Assembly: GCF_034479515.1 (NCBI RefSeq)
Contig: NZ_CP140152.1
Location: 5,828,001-5,892,000 of the forward strand
Direction of reading: 5' to 3'
Origin: Duganella zoogloeoides
GTDB lineage: Bacteria; Pseudomonadota; Gammaproteobacteria; Burkholderiales; Burkholderiaceae_D
Length of the DNA stretch: 64,000 nt
Below are positions 1-8,518 of the stretch, piece after piece. A program made the position numbers and the translations under genes. Position 1 is the stretch's first letter. Each line of letters starts with the position of its first letter. The notes beneath the pieces are model-generated. The model did no database searches, was not told where the DNA came from, and was given only the letters and a program-made list of their open reading frames with translations.

Positions 1-241
1 AACGGGCGCGCTGGCCGCGTGGCACGAAATAGACAAAGGTAAACTCGGCGCCGCCGCCTTCGAGCGTGACCGGCGGCGTGGTCGAAACGCTGATGCCGCG
101 CGGCAGGTCGAAGCGCGAGCCTTCCTGCCAATCCTTGCACTCGGGCGTGGCAGCCATGTAGACGTCAACCGGCTTGTAGGAGTCGCCGCAGGCGCTCAGG
201 GCGAGCATGGCGGTCAGGGGGAGTAAGGCACGCATACGCAT
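1..241 (-). CDS. Lipoprotein, 3' end cut by the window edge
   Basis: The reading frame opens at ATG 241 (a second ATG lies at 235) and is still open at base 1, so about 80 residues are visible and the C-terminus lies outside. The N-terminus MRMRALLPLTAMLALSAC is a lipoprotein signal with a lipobox LSAC followed by Gly-Asp, so the mature protein should start at Cys18; Asp at +2 suggests inner-membrane retention by the E. coli rule, which may not hold here. The visible mature part is polar, with short beta-prone segments. I do not recognise a family and give no function. It is divergent in position from nothing: the next gene to the right is also on the minus strand and is separated from it by an intrinsic terminator. 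Confidence 0.7.
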   Translation of the reverse strand, partial: MRMRALLPLTAMLALSACGDSYKPVDVYMAATPECKDWQEGSRFDLPRGISVSTTPPVTLEGGGAEFTFVYFVPRGQRAR

Positions 242-302
242 GGGTTCGGCTTCCGGGGTTGGGACGATGCGATAGTTTACACGGGACCGTATCGGCGCGC
301 AT

Positions 303-331
303 AAAAAAAGCGGCGTTGTCGCCAACGCCGC
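303..331 (-). terminator. Intrinsic terminator after the first M13 peptidase gene
   Basis: A 9-bp perfect stem (GCGGCGTTG 310-318 with CAACGCCGC 323-331, loop TCGC) is followed on the minus strand by seven T (303-309). It lies 23 bases beyond the stop codon of the peptidase gene. Confidence 0.85.
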
Positions 332-354
332 CTTTTACATCACCTGCTACCGAC

Positions 355-2424
355 TTACCACATGATTACGCGGTCTTTCGGCGCCAGGTACATCTTGTCG
401 CCCGGCTTGACGCCGAAGGCGTCGTAGAAACCTGGCTGGTTGCGCATCGGGCCGTTGGCGCGGAACTGACCTGGCGAGTGCGGATCGGTCTTGATCTGCT
501 GGATCTGCGCCGCTTCACGCATCTTCATGCGCCACACTTGCGCAAAGCCCATGTAGAAGCGCTGGTCGCCGGTCAGGCCGTCGATCACCGGGGCTTCCTT
601 GCCATTCAGCGATAACTTGTACGCCTTGTAGGCAATCGCGATGCCGCTGTTGTCGGCGATGTTTTCGCCCAGGGTCAGTTCGCCGTTGACGTGGTAGCCA
701 GGCAGCGGGCTGAACTGGTTGTACTGCTCGACCAGCATCTTGGTCTTGGTGGCGAAGTTCTTGTGGTCGGCCTTGGTCCACCAGTCGCGCAGGTTGCCGT
801 CGCCGTCGTACTGGGCGCCCTGGTCGTCGAAGCCGTGGCTGATTTCGTGGCCGATCACGCCGCCGATGGCGCCGTAGTTGACGGCGTCGTCGGCAGCCGC
901 ATCAAAGAACGGCGCTTGCAGGATGGCGGCCGGGAACACGATCTCGTTCATTTCCGGGTTGTAGTAGGCGTTGACGGTTTGCGGCGTCATGCCCCACTCG
1001 TCGCGGTCGATCGGTTTGCCCAGCTTGTTGATTTCCTTGTTGTACTCGAACTCGTGCGAACGGATCACGTTGCCCACCAGATCGTCTTTCGATACGGTCA
1101 GCGCCGAATAGTCGCGCCACTTGTTCGGGTAGCCGATCTTGGTGGTGAACTTGGCCAGTTTGGCTTGCGCCTGCTTCTTGGTGACCGGGCTCATCCAATC
1201 GAGGGTGTCGATGCTGGTCTTGTACGACGCCAGCAGGTTGTTCACCAGCGCTTCCATGCGCGCCTTGCGGTCGGCCGGGAATTGCTCGGCCACGTACAGC
1301 TTGCCCACTGCTTCGCCCAGCGCGCCTTCGGCGACCGAGACGCCGCGTTTCCAGCGTGGACGCTGCTCGGTCACGCCGCTTAGCACGGTGCCATAGAAGG
1401 CGAAGTTTTCATCGACGAACGACTTGTTCAGGTACGGTGCGAACGCGCGCACGGTGTGCCACTGGAAGTACGCTTTCAGGGTCTCGACCGGGGTCTTGTT
1501 CAGCAGCGCGGTCATGCCTTTCATGTAGCTCGGCTGGCTGACGATCACGTAGTTCACTTTGCCGCCGATGCCGGCATCGGCCAGGTAGGCTTTCCAGTCG
1601 TAGCCCGGCGCCAGCGTGTTCAGCTTGGCGACATCGACCTTGTTGTAGGCCTTGATCGGATCGCGCAGTTCTACTTTCGTCCATTGCAGCTTGGCCAGTT
1701 GTTTTTCGAATTCCACCACCGCGCGCGCGCTCGCTGGTCCGTTGTTGTCGCCAGCCAGGGTCAGCATCTTGGCCATGTGCTGTTCGTACTTGGCCAGGGT
1801 GTCGGCCAGCTTCTTGTCGTCCGCTTTCAGGTAGTAGTCGCGGTCCGGCAGGCCCAGGCCATCCTGGTACAGGTCGGCCACGTACTTGGTCGAATCCTTG
1901 TTGTCCTGGTGGATGGCGAAGCCGTACGGGGTGCTCACGCCGATCTTGTTGAAGTGCGCGATCAGCGCTGGCAATTGCTTCTTGTCTTTCAGCGCGGCGA
2001 TGCGGGCGAACTCGCCTTTCAACGGCGCCACGCCCAGTTGCTCGAGCCTGGCCTCATCCATGAAGCTGGCGTAGAAATCGCCAATGCGTTGCGTGTCGCT
2101 GCCGGCCGCCTTGTCCTTGGCGTTGGCGGCGTTTTCGATGATGGTGCGCAGTTGCGGCTGGATGTCGTCGCGCAGCTTTGCAAAGCTGCCCCAGCTGGCT
2201 TTGTCGGCCGGGATCTCGGTCGTCGCGAGCCACTTGCCGTTCATGTGGGTAAACAGGTCGTCCTGGACGCGCACGGCCGGATCGATGTATTCGACGGCGA
2301 TGCCGGAGGTCGGCGCTTTGGCTTGCTGGGTGCTGGCAGGAGTCACACTGGTGGTGTTGTCCGCAGCGCCTGCCAGGCCTGCGATCAGGCTCAGCATCAG
2401 TGCACTTACGAGATGACGTTTCAC
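355..2424 (-). CDS. M13 family (neprilysin-like) zinc metallopeptidase, copy 1
   Basis: A secreted zinc endopeptidase of the M13/PepO/neprilysin family, 689 residues, normal for bacterial members. The HExxH zinc motif reads HEISH at about 526-530 and the third ligand lies in GENIAD with Glu about 587 and Asp about 591. The C-terminal FYxAFxVKPGDKMY-type segment is also typical. I start it at GTG 2424: AAAGGA lies six bases upstream and the protein then begins with a Sec signal peptide (KRHLVSALMLSLIAGLAGAA). An upstream ATG would bury that signal behind 37 residues. It lies 145 bases downstream of a close paralogue on the same strand, with a terminator-like hairpin between them, so co-transcription is probably partial. 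The natural substrate cannot be read from sequence. Confidence 0.93.
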   Translation of the reverse strand: MKRHLVSALMLSLIAGLAGAADNTTSVTPASTQQAKAPTSGIAVEYIDPAVRVQDDLFTHMNGKWLATTEIPADKASWGSFAKLRDDIQPQLRTIIENAANAKDKAAGSDTQRIGDFYASFMDEARLEQLGVAPLKGEFARIAALKDKKQLPALIAHFNKIGVSTPYGFAIHQDNKDSTKYVADLYQDGLGLPDRDYYLKADDKKLADTLAKYEQHMAKMLTLAGDNNGPASARAVVEFEKQLAKLQWTKVELRDPIKAYNKVDVAKLNTLAPGYDWKAYLADAGIGGKVNYVIVSQPSYMKGMTALLNKTPVETLKAYFQWHTVRAFAPYLNKSFVDENFAFYGTVLSGVTEQRPRWKRGVSVAEGALGEAVGKLYVAEQFPADRKARMEALVNNLLASYKTSIDTLDWMSPVTKKQAQAKLAKFTTKIGYPNKWRDYSALTVSKDDLVGNVIRSHEFEYNKEINKLGKPIDRDEWGMTPQTVNAYYNPEMNEIVFPAAILQAPFFDAAADDAVNYGAIGGVIGHEISHGFDDQGAQYDGDGNLRDWWTKADHKNFATKTKMLVEQYNQFSPLPGYHVNGELTLGENIADNSGIAIAYKAYKLSLNGKEAPVIDGLTGDQRFYMGFAQVWRMKMREAAQIQQIKTDPHSPGQFRANGPMRNQPGFYDAFGVKPGDKMYLAPKDRVIMW

Positions 2425-2449
2425 GAAAAATCCTTTGAATGAGGAATAC

Positions 2450-2476
2450 AAAAAGGCCAAGAAAGTACGCTTGGCC
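2450..2476 (-). terminator. Terminator-like hairpin between the two M13 genes
   Basis: GGCCAAG (2455-2461) pairs with CTTGGCC (2470-2476) around an 8-base loop, followed on the minus strand by five T (2450-2454). It lies after copy 2 and 26 bases before the start of copy 1, overlapping copy 1's 5' leader. The stem is short, so it may only reduce read-through. Confidence 0.5.
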
Positions 2477-2569
2477 AGCCATGAAGTTATATATAAAAAC
2501 ACCAACGGTCGCAAGCGGTTTGCGACAGACGGCATCGCCGCAGGGCCAGGCGGCGTATTTCCGGCTTTT

Positions 2570-4612
2570 TTACCAGATAATCACGCGCTCTTGCGGCGCC
2601 ACGTACAGCTTGTCGCCAGGCTTGACGCCGAACGCTTCGTAGAAGCCGGGCTGGTTGACCACGGTGCCGTTGGCGCGGAATTCGCCGGGCGAGTGCGAGT
2701 CGGTCTTGATCATCAGGATTTGCTGCGCCTCGCGCGCCTTGGCACGCCAGATCTGCGCCCAGCCCTGGTAGAAGCGCTGCTCCCCCGTAAAGCCGTCGAT
2801 CACCGGCGCCGGTTTGCCGCCCAGCGACAATTTATAGGCCTTGTAGGCGATCGCCATGCCGCTGTTGTCGGCAATGTTCTCGCCCAGTGTCAGCGCGCCG
2901 TTGACATGGTAGCCGGCCAGCGGGCTGTAGCCGTTGTACTGCTTGACCAGCGCGTCGGCCTTGGCCTTGAAGTTGGCGCGGTCGGTGGCGGTCCACCAGT
3001 CGCGCAGATTGCCGTCGCCGTCGGCCTGGCTGCCGCCATCGTCGAAGCCGTGGCTGATTTCATGGCCGATCACGGCGCCAATGGCGCCATAATTGACGGC
3101 ATCGTCGGCGTTCACGTCGAAGAACGGCGGCTGCAGGATCGCCGCCGGGAACACGATCTCGTTCATCGTCGAGCTGTAATAGGCGTTGATGGTTTGCGGC
3201 GTCATGCTCCATTCTTCGCGGTCGATCGGCTTGCCGAGCTTGTTGACCATGCGCTGGTGAGCAAAGCTCGAAGCACGCAACACGTTGCCCACCAGGTCGC
3301 CCTTGACGATCACCAGCGACGCGTAGTCGCGCCACTTGCTCGGGTAGCCGATCTTGGGACGGAACTTGGACAGTTTATCTTGCGCTTCGCGCTTGGTTTC
3401 CGGGCCCATCCAGTCCAGGCCGTCGATGCTGGTTTTGTACGCGGCCATCAGGTTTTGCACCAGGGCGTCCATGCGCGCCTTGCGCTCGGGCGGGAAGTGT
3501 TGCGCCACGTAAGCCTGGCCCAGGGCCTCGCCCAGCGCGCGTTCGACCAGGCCCACGCCGCGTTTCCAGCGGTCCTGCTTGACGGCCACGCCGGTCAGCG
3601 CAGTGCTGTAGAAATCGAAGTCGGCATCGGCAAACGGCTTCGACAGGTAAGGCGACGCACTGCGCAGCAACTGCCATTCAAAGTATGCTTTCCAGGTGGC
3701 CAGGTCGGTTTTTTCCAGGACGGCGGTATAGCCGGTCAGGAAGCTCGGCTGGTTGACGATTGCGTAGTCGGTCTTGCTGCCCACGCCGGCGGATGCCAGC
3801 GCGTGGTTCCAGTCGTAGCCTGGCGCCAGTTCGCCCAGCTTGGCAAACGGCACCTTGTTGTAGCGCTTGACCGGGTCGCGGTTTTGCACCTTGGTCCACT
3901 GCGCTTCGGCCAGCGCGGTTTCCAGCGCAACGATGGCCTTGGCGCTGGCCTGCGGGTTTTGCGCGCCGGCCAGCTCGAGGATTTTCGCCACGTGGGCTTC
4001 GTATTTGACCAGGATGGCGGCCAGTTTGGCGTCGTCCTTTTTCAGGTAGTAGTCGCGGTCCGGCAAGCCCAGGCCGCTTTGCGAAATGCCGACCGCGTAC
4101 TTGGTCGATTCGCGCGCATCCTGGCGCACATAGACGCTGTACGGCACGGTCACGCCGATCTGGTCCAGGTGGGCGATCAGCATCGGGAAGGCCTTCTTGT
4201 CCTTGACGCCGCGAATGCGGTTCAGTTCACCGGCGAGCGGCTTGACGCCCAGCGCATCGAGCCTGGCCTCGTCCATGTAGCTGGCGTAGAGGTCGCCGAG
4301 CTTTTGCGCATTGCTGCCAGCCTTGCGGGCCTTGTCGTTTTCAGCCGCTTCGATGATGGCGCGCAGCTGCGGCAAGGTGTTCTCCTGCAACTGGATAAAC
4401 GAACCCCAGCGTGCGCGGTCGCCCGGGATCTCGGTGTTCCTGACCCAGCCGCCATTCTGGTAGGCATAGAAATCGTCTTGCGGACGCACGCTGGTGTCCA
4501 TGTTTTTCAGCTCGATGCCGGAAGACACGGCGGCAGGCGCCGGGGTGTCGGCAGCGCCGGCAAAGGCGGTGGCCAGGCTCAGTGCCAGGGTGGTCAGCAA
4601 ATATTTTTTCAC
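2570..4612 (-). CDS. M13 family (neprilysin-like) zinc metallopeptidase, copy 2
   Basis: A second secreted M13 metallopeptidase, 680 residues. Zinc motif HEISH at about 517-521 and GENIADNSG with Glu about 578. It is clearly homologous to copy 1 along its whole length (for example NAYYxxxMNEIVFPAAILQxPFFD in both), so the pair is most simply a tandem duplication; the many substitutions show that it is old. The start is GTG 4612, six bases after AAAAGGA, giving the signal peptide KKYLLTTLALSLATAFAGAA; the longer frame from ATG 4669 would place 19 residues before the signal. Both copies share the GTG start and similar SD spacing. The 141-base gap upstream, up to the Spy-like gene, should contain its promoter if it is not read through. 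Confidence 0.93.
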   Translation of the reverse strand: MKKYLLTTLALSLATAFAGAADTPAPAAVSSGIELKNMDTSVRPQDDFYAYQNGGWVRNTEIPGDRARWGSFIQLQENTLPQLRAIIEAAENDKARKAGSNAQKLGDLYASYMDEARLDALGVKPLAGELNRIRGVKDKKAFPMLIAHLDQIGVTVPYSVYVRQDARESTKYAVGISQSGLGLPDRDYYLKKDDAKLAAILVKYEAHVAKILELAGAQNPQASAKAIVALETALAEAQWTKVQNRDPVKRYNKVPFAKLGELAPGYDWNHALASAGVGSKTDYAIVNQPSFLTGYTAVLEKTDLATWKAYFEWQLLRSASPYLSKPFADADFDFYSTALTGVAVKQDRWKRGVGLVERALGEALGQAYVAQHFPPERKARMDALVQNLMAAYKTSIDGLDWMGPETKREAQDKLSKFRPKIGYPSKWRDYASLVIVKGDLVGNVLRASSFAHQRMVNKLGKPIDREEWSMTPQTINAYYSSTMNEIVFPAAILQPPFFDVNADDAVNYGAIGAVIGHEISHGFDDGGSQADGDGNLRDWWTATDRANFKAKADALVKQYNGYSPLAGYHVNGALTLGENIADNSGMAIAYKAYKLSLGGKPAPVIDGFTGEQRFYQGWAQIWRAKAREAQQILMIKTDSHSPGEFRANGTVVNQPGFYEAFGVKPGDKLYVAPQERVIIW

Positions 4613-4753
4613 TACGTGTCCTTTTAGGTCAAAACGTCCGAAAGCGTACCCGGCACTTGCATGGTTCATGCAGCGCCGGGTTGCCGCGCGAATATTCTAA
4701 CGCCACAGGACGCGTGTTACCGCCCAGTTACTTTACGATACACAGCGGGCGGG

Positions 4754-5341
4754 TCAGCCGCCGGGCAGGCTCATGCTGGCGCCGCCGGCGCCCACGCCGA
4801 TGCCCATGCCACCCTGGCCGCCGCCCTTGCGGCCGCCACCGCGATGTTCGCCGCCGTCGTCGCGGCGCTCGCCACGGCCGGGACCGGGGCCGCCGTTGTC
4901 CTGCACCCGCAGCAGGTGTTCATTGAGTTGCTGGGCAACGATGCCGCGCTGGGTTTCGTCCAGCGCGTCATTGACGATCAGCCACCATTCGCGCAACTGC
5001 TTTTCCTCGCTCGCGGACGCGGTGCTTTCCGCTTCCACGGTGCGGGCGACATCGCGCAGTTCCACGCCGGGCGTTTGCGCAGCGGTCAGTGCGGCCGCCT
5101 GCAGGCGTTCGCGCCGCGACTTGCGCTCGCGCAGCAGGTTGCGGGTGCGGCTCTCGGTTTGCTGCCACAGTGTCTGCTGGTTGGCGTTGAGCTTGAGTTG
5201 CTGCTTGAGGTCGGCGGCCAGCGGCAGGAAATCTTCGGCGCGCATGTCCATCACGGGCACGGCAAACGCTGGCGACAACATGGCGCCAAGCGCCAGCGCG
5301 GCGGCCAGGCGGCGCAGGGAAAACGGCAAGATAGAACGCAT
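4754..5341 (-). CDS. Spy/CpxP-like (LTXXQ) periplasmic protein with Gly-rich tail
   Basis: A 195-residue exported protein. Residues 1-27 are a Sec signal peptide ending AFA. Residues 35-150 are charged and helical, with two LTXXQ-like motifs (LNANQQTLW near 52 and LDETQRGIV near 128), the hallmark of the Spy/CpxP/CnrX-type periplasmic chaperone or metal-sensor fold. The last 45 residues are a low-complexity Gly/Arg/Asp segment ending in a Gly-Met-Gly run, not usual for Spy and perhaps disordered. The family binds unfolded proteins or metals in the periplasm; which applies here is unknown. ATG 5341 has GGAG eight bases upstream. The leader contains an alternative-pairing terminator (see 5361-5406), suggesting attenuation control. 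Confidence 0.75.
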   Translation of the reverse strand: MRSILPFSLRRLAAALALGAMLSPAFAVPVMDMRAEDFLPLAADLKQQLKLNANQQTLWQQTESRTRNLLRERKSRRERLQAAALTAAQTPGVELRDVARTVEAESTASASEEKQLREWWLIVNDALDETQRGIVAQQLNEHLLRVQDNGGPGPGRGERRDDGGEHRGGGRKGGGQGGMGIGVGAGGASMSLPGG

Positions 5342-5360
5342 AGGGATAACTCCAGGGTAA

Positions 5361-5406
5361 GGCCTGCGCAGGGCAAAAAAAAGCCTGCGCTTTTTGGGGC
5401 GCAGGC
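5361..5406 (-). promoter_or_regulatory. Leader with terminator and alternative hairpin (candidate attenuator)
   Basis: Read on the minus strand, GCCTGCGC (5406-5399) can pair with GCGCAGGC (5390-5383) to form an 8-bp stem followed by eight T (5382-5375), a strong intrinsic terminator. A second copy of GCGCAGGC lies just downstream (5368-5361) and could pair with the same 5' arm instead. The structure lies 20-65 bases before the Spy-like ATG, and no other minus-strand gene ends here. That the alternative pairing is used is inference. Confidence 0.55.
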
Positions 5407-5696
5407 AAAAACCACTTCAGGGTAGAGAGAAATACGAGTTCAGTGTAGGCCGCGAAAATCACGATCCACAAAATTCTTACAAATGCTTACGGCCGTGAAC
5501 GTGGGATACACCCAATACAAACCGTCACAATTGCCGTTTCACCAGTTGGGAATTGGGCTACTTTAAATGTCAACGCGACGCGTTGTAAATCGCCGTAAAG
5601 TTATAAATGATTTCGGGAGGGCTACTACGTTTGCTGGGAATCAGGTTTATACTCGTTTCAATGCAGGTGCACGCTGCTCTCTCTTTCGGGTGAAAC
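5407..5696. other. Divergent intergenic region
   Basis: About 290 bases between the Spy-like leader and the protease gene hold no convincing ORF. The region is AT-richer than its neighbours and must carry divergent promoters. A TATACT hexamer at 5648-5653 is a possible -10 for the protease gene, but I found no good -35 at 16-18 bases. Confidence 0.4.
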
Positions 5697-7121
5697 ATGG
5701 GCAAGAAACTAAAGAATTCCGGGTTGATCGGCTTGGGCGTGGTGGCCGGCGTGGCCCTGTCGCTGCAGTTTTCGGCGATGGCGCAAAAGCCGGCCGTGCC
5801 GGCGCTGCCGCTGGCGGAATTGCGCCAACTGGCCGATGTGTTTGGCCTGATCAAATCGGACTACGTGGAACCGGTGGAAGACAAGAAGCTGCTGACCGAA
5901 GCCATCTCCGGCATGGTGGCCTCGCTCGATCCGCACTCGGCCTACCTCGACAAAAAGGCGTATGCCGAACTGCGCGAAGGTTCGCAAGGCAAGTTCGTCG
6001 GCCTCGGCATCGAGATCGGCCCCAGCGAGGACGGCTACATCAAGATCGTCGCGCCGATCGAAGACTCGCCGGCCTGGCGCGCCGGCATCAAGCCGGGCGA
6101 CCTGATCAGCCGCCTCGACAATACGCCGTTGAAGGGTATGCCGCTCGACGACTCGGTCAAGCTGATGCGTGGCGAGCCGCACTCGAAAGTGGCGCTGACC
6201 GTGTTGCGCAAGGGCGAGCAGGAACCGCTGGTGTTCAACCTCACGCGCGAGGAAATCATCCAGAAAAGCGTAAAGGGTAAATTGATCGAACCGGGCTACG
6301 CCTGGCTGCGCATTTCGCAGTTCCAGGAACCGACGGTCGATGACATGGCCGAGAAAATTGCCGAGCTCTACAAGCAAGACCCGCACATCAAGGGCCTGGT
6401 GCTGGACTTGCGCAACGACCCCGGCGGCGTGCTGCAAGGCGCGATCGGTGTGGCGGCAGCCTTCCTGCCAAAAAACCAGGCAATCGTCTCGACCAACGGC
6501 CAGCTGGCCGAGCAGAAAACCGTGTATTACGGCCGCCCCGAGTATTACCAGTTGCACGCCGATACCGATGCGCTGGCCAAGCTGCCCGAGGCCCTCAAGC
6601 AAGTGCCGATGGTGGTGCTGGTCAATACCGGTTCGGCCTCGGCCTCCGAAATCGTCGCGGGCGCCTTGCAGGACTACCAGCGCGCCGAGATCATGGGCAC
6701 GCAAACCTTCGGCAAGGGCTCGGTGCAAACCATCCGCCAGCTCACCGCCGACACCGCCGTCAAGCTGACCACTGCGCGCTACTACACGCCCAAGGGCCGC
6801 TCGATCCAGGCCAAGGGGATTACACCCGACCTGCTGGTCGATGAATACGCCGACGGCGACGGCGTCAACGCGCTGCGCACGCGCGAGGCCGACCTGGCCA
6901 AGCACCTGTCCAACGACCGCGAGCAGGAGGGCGCGCAAAGCAAGCGCGACGAACTGGAAGAGCAACTGCGCATCATTGCCATGGAAAAGCAGCGCAAGCC
7001 GCTCGAATACGGCAGCAGCGACGACTTCCAGCTGGCGCAGGCGCTCAACCGCCTCAAGGGCAAGCCGGTGCAGTTCGCCAAGCCGGAGACCACGGTGGTG
7101 CAGGCCAATCTGGGCAAGTAA
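5697..7121 (+). CDS. ctpA: S41 family C-terminal processing peptidase
   Basis: A 474-residue periplasmic serine protease of the CtpA/Prc family, which trims or degrades proteins from their C-termini. Residues 1-28 form an uncleaved or Sec signal (GLIGLGVVAGVALSLQFSAMA). An N-terminal helical segment is followed by a PDZ domain at roughly 90-175 (GLGIEI...GDLISRLDN) and the S41 protease domain. The catalytic dyad is visible: Ser315 in GSASASE and Lys340 in FGKGS, with Asp326 at the expected +11. Length fits CtpA-type enzymes (about 450-480) rather than the 680-residue Prc. It is monocistronic: a terminator follows at 7143. In Gram-negatives CtpA acts with an outer-membrane lipoprotein adaptor on peptidoglycan hydrolases; no adaptor is evident in this window. 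Confidence 0.95.
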   Translation: MGKKLKNSGLIGLGVVAGVALSLQFSAMAQKPAVPALPLAELRQLADVFGLIKSDYVEPVEDKKLLTEAISGMVASLDPHSAYLDKKAYAELREGSQGKFVGLGIEIGPSEDGYIKIVAPIEDSPAWRAGIKPGDLISRLDNTPLKGMPLDDSVKLMRGEPHSKVALTVLRKGEQEPLVFNLTREEIIQKSVKGKLIEPGYAWLRISQFQEPTVDDMAEKIAELYKQDPHIKGLVLDLRNDPGGVLQGAIGVAAAFLPKNQAIVSTNGQLAEQKTVYYGRPEYYQLHADTDALAKLPEALKQVPMVVLVNTGSASASEIVAGALQDYQRAEIMGTQTFGKGSVQTIRQLTADTAVKLTTARYYTPKGRSIQAKGITPDLLVDEYADGDGVNALRTREADLAKHLSNDREQEGAQSKRDELEEQLRIIAMEKQRKPLEYGSSDDFQLAQALNRLKGKPVQFAKPETTVVQANLGK

Positions 7122-7142
7122 GGCGCGACATCACGATTTTAG

Positions 7143-7166
7143 AGCGGCGCTTCGGGCGCCGCTTTT
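7143..7166 (+). terminator. Intrinsic terminator after ctpA
   Basis: AGCGGCGC (7143-7150) pairs with GCGCCGCT (7156-7163) across a TTCGG loop and is followed by TTTT, 22 bases beyond the ctpA stop codon. Confidence 0.8.
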
Positions 7167-7246
7167 ATTTGCGCGTAACGTGCAGCCATTGTGTAGAATT
7201 TGCTCCACTATTGGCACTCGCCATTGCCCCATTTGAAAGCTTAATC

Positions 7247-8368
7247 ATGAAACAAGCCGTCATCAGCGGTACCGGTCTTTTTACGCCATCGCAGTCGATT
7301 TCCAACGAGGAACTGGTCGAAAGTTTTAATGCCTACGTGGCGCAGTTCAATGCCGACCATGCCGCCGCCATCGAGGCCGGCACCGTCACCGCGCTCGAGC
7401 CGTCGAGCGTGGCGTTCATCGAAAAGGCGTCCGGCATCAAGTCGCGCTTTGTAATGGAAAAAGCCGGCATTCTCGATCCGCAGCGCATGGTCTCGCACAT
7501 TCCCGAACGCGGCGACGACGAACTGTCGTTGCAGGCAGAAATCTGCGTGGCAGCGGCCCACCAGGCGCTCGACCGCGCAGGCCGCACCCCGGCCGATATC
7601 GACATGGTGCTGGTCGCCTGCTCCAATATGCAGCGCGGCTACCCGGCCATGGCGGTGGAAGTACAGGCCGCGCTCGGTATCGACGGCTACGGCTTCGACA
7701 TGAACGTGGCCTGCTCGTCGGCCACCTTCGGCATCCAGCAGGCGGTGGCGGCCGTGCAAAGCGGCCAGGCCCGCGCGGTGCTGGTCCTCAACCCGGAAAT
7801 CACCAGCGGCCACCTGAACTGGCGCGACCGCGACAGCCATTTCATTTTTGGCGATGCCTGCACCGCCGTGGTGGTGGAACTGGCCGAGAACGCCAGGGGC
7901 GCACACCGCTGGGAAATCCTCGATACCAAGCTGAAAACCAGCTTCTCCAACAATATCCGTAACAACTTCGGCTTCCTCAACCGCTTCGACGAAGCGGGCG
8001 TGGGCCAGCCGGACAAGCTGTTCCGCCAGCAGGGCCGCAAGGTATTCAAGGACGTGTGCCCGATGGCCGCCGAAATGATCAAGGACACCATCGCCCACGC
8101 CGGCCTGCAAGTGTCCGATGTCAGCCGCTACTGGCTGCACCAGGCCAACCTCAACATGAACCTGTTAATCAGCCGCATGGTGCTGGGCCGCGATGCCGAG
8201 CCGGGCGAAGCGCCGGTCATCCTCGACAGCTACGCCAACACCTCGTCGGCCGGCTCGGTTATTGCCTTTCATAAACATTCGGACGATATGGCGGCGGGAC
8301 AGTTGGGCGTGCTGTGCTCGTTCGGCGCCGGCTATTCGATCGGTTGCGTGGTGTTGCGAAAAGTTTAA
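7247..8368 (+). CDS. Beta-ketoacyl-ACP synthase III (FabH-like)
   Basis: A 373-residue thiolase-fold condensing enzyme of the KAS III group. The triad is complete: Cys156 in VACSSATFG, His298 in WLHQANLN and Asn331 in YANTSSAGS. It is longer than housekeeping FabH (about 317-330) because of an insertion around residues 25-60. This longer form, starting MKQAVISGTGLF, resembles the second FabH of pseudomonads that condenses medium-chain acyl-CoA with malonyl-ACP; that function is inference. I chose ATG 7247 because the thiolase beta-strand follows at once; the in-frame upstream start at 7169 lies just beyond the ctpA terminator and adds an unrelated 26 residues. No other fatty-acid gene is adjacent. 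Confidence 0.88.
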   Translation: MKQAVISGTGLFTPSQSISNEELVESFNAYVAQFNADHAAAIEAGTVTALEPSSVAFIEKASGIKSRFVMEKAGILDPQRMVSHIPERGDDELSLQAEICVAAAHQALDRAGRTPADIDMVLVACSNMQRGYPAMAVEVQAALGIDGYGFDMNVACSSATFGIQQAVAAVQSGQARAVLVLNPEITSGHLNWRDRDSHFIFGDACTAVVVELAENARGAHRWEILDTKLKTSFSNNIRNNFGFLNRFDEAGVGQPDKLFRQQGRKVFKDVCPMAAEMIKDTIAHAGLQVSDVSRYWLHQANLNMNLLISRMVLGRDAEPGEAPVILDSYANTSSAGSVIAFHKHSDDMAAGQLGVLCSFGAGYSIGCVVLRKV

Positions 8369-8518
8369 TTAAATGACCACTTCGGCGTCCCCGGCTCCCC
8401 GGGGATGGCAGAAGTTCCAACTAATTGGCTGGTGGTTTGCATTTTTTGACAGCAATTGCCGTGTGATGTGCTACTCTTGGGTTGTTTTCCAACAATCTTT
8501 CAGAGGAGTCCCCCCCGC

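Noticed and set aside
2435..4627. Plus-strand ORF of 730 codons over the second M13 gene
   Set aside because: Antisense shadow; the minus frame has a signal peptide and full catalytic motifs.
8389..8406. Hairpin TCCCCGG/CCGGGGA after the KAS III gene
   Set aside because: No T run on either strand and only a short loop; not convincing as a terminator.
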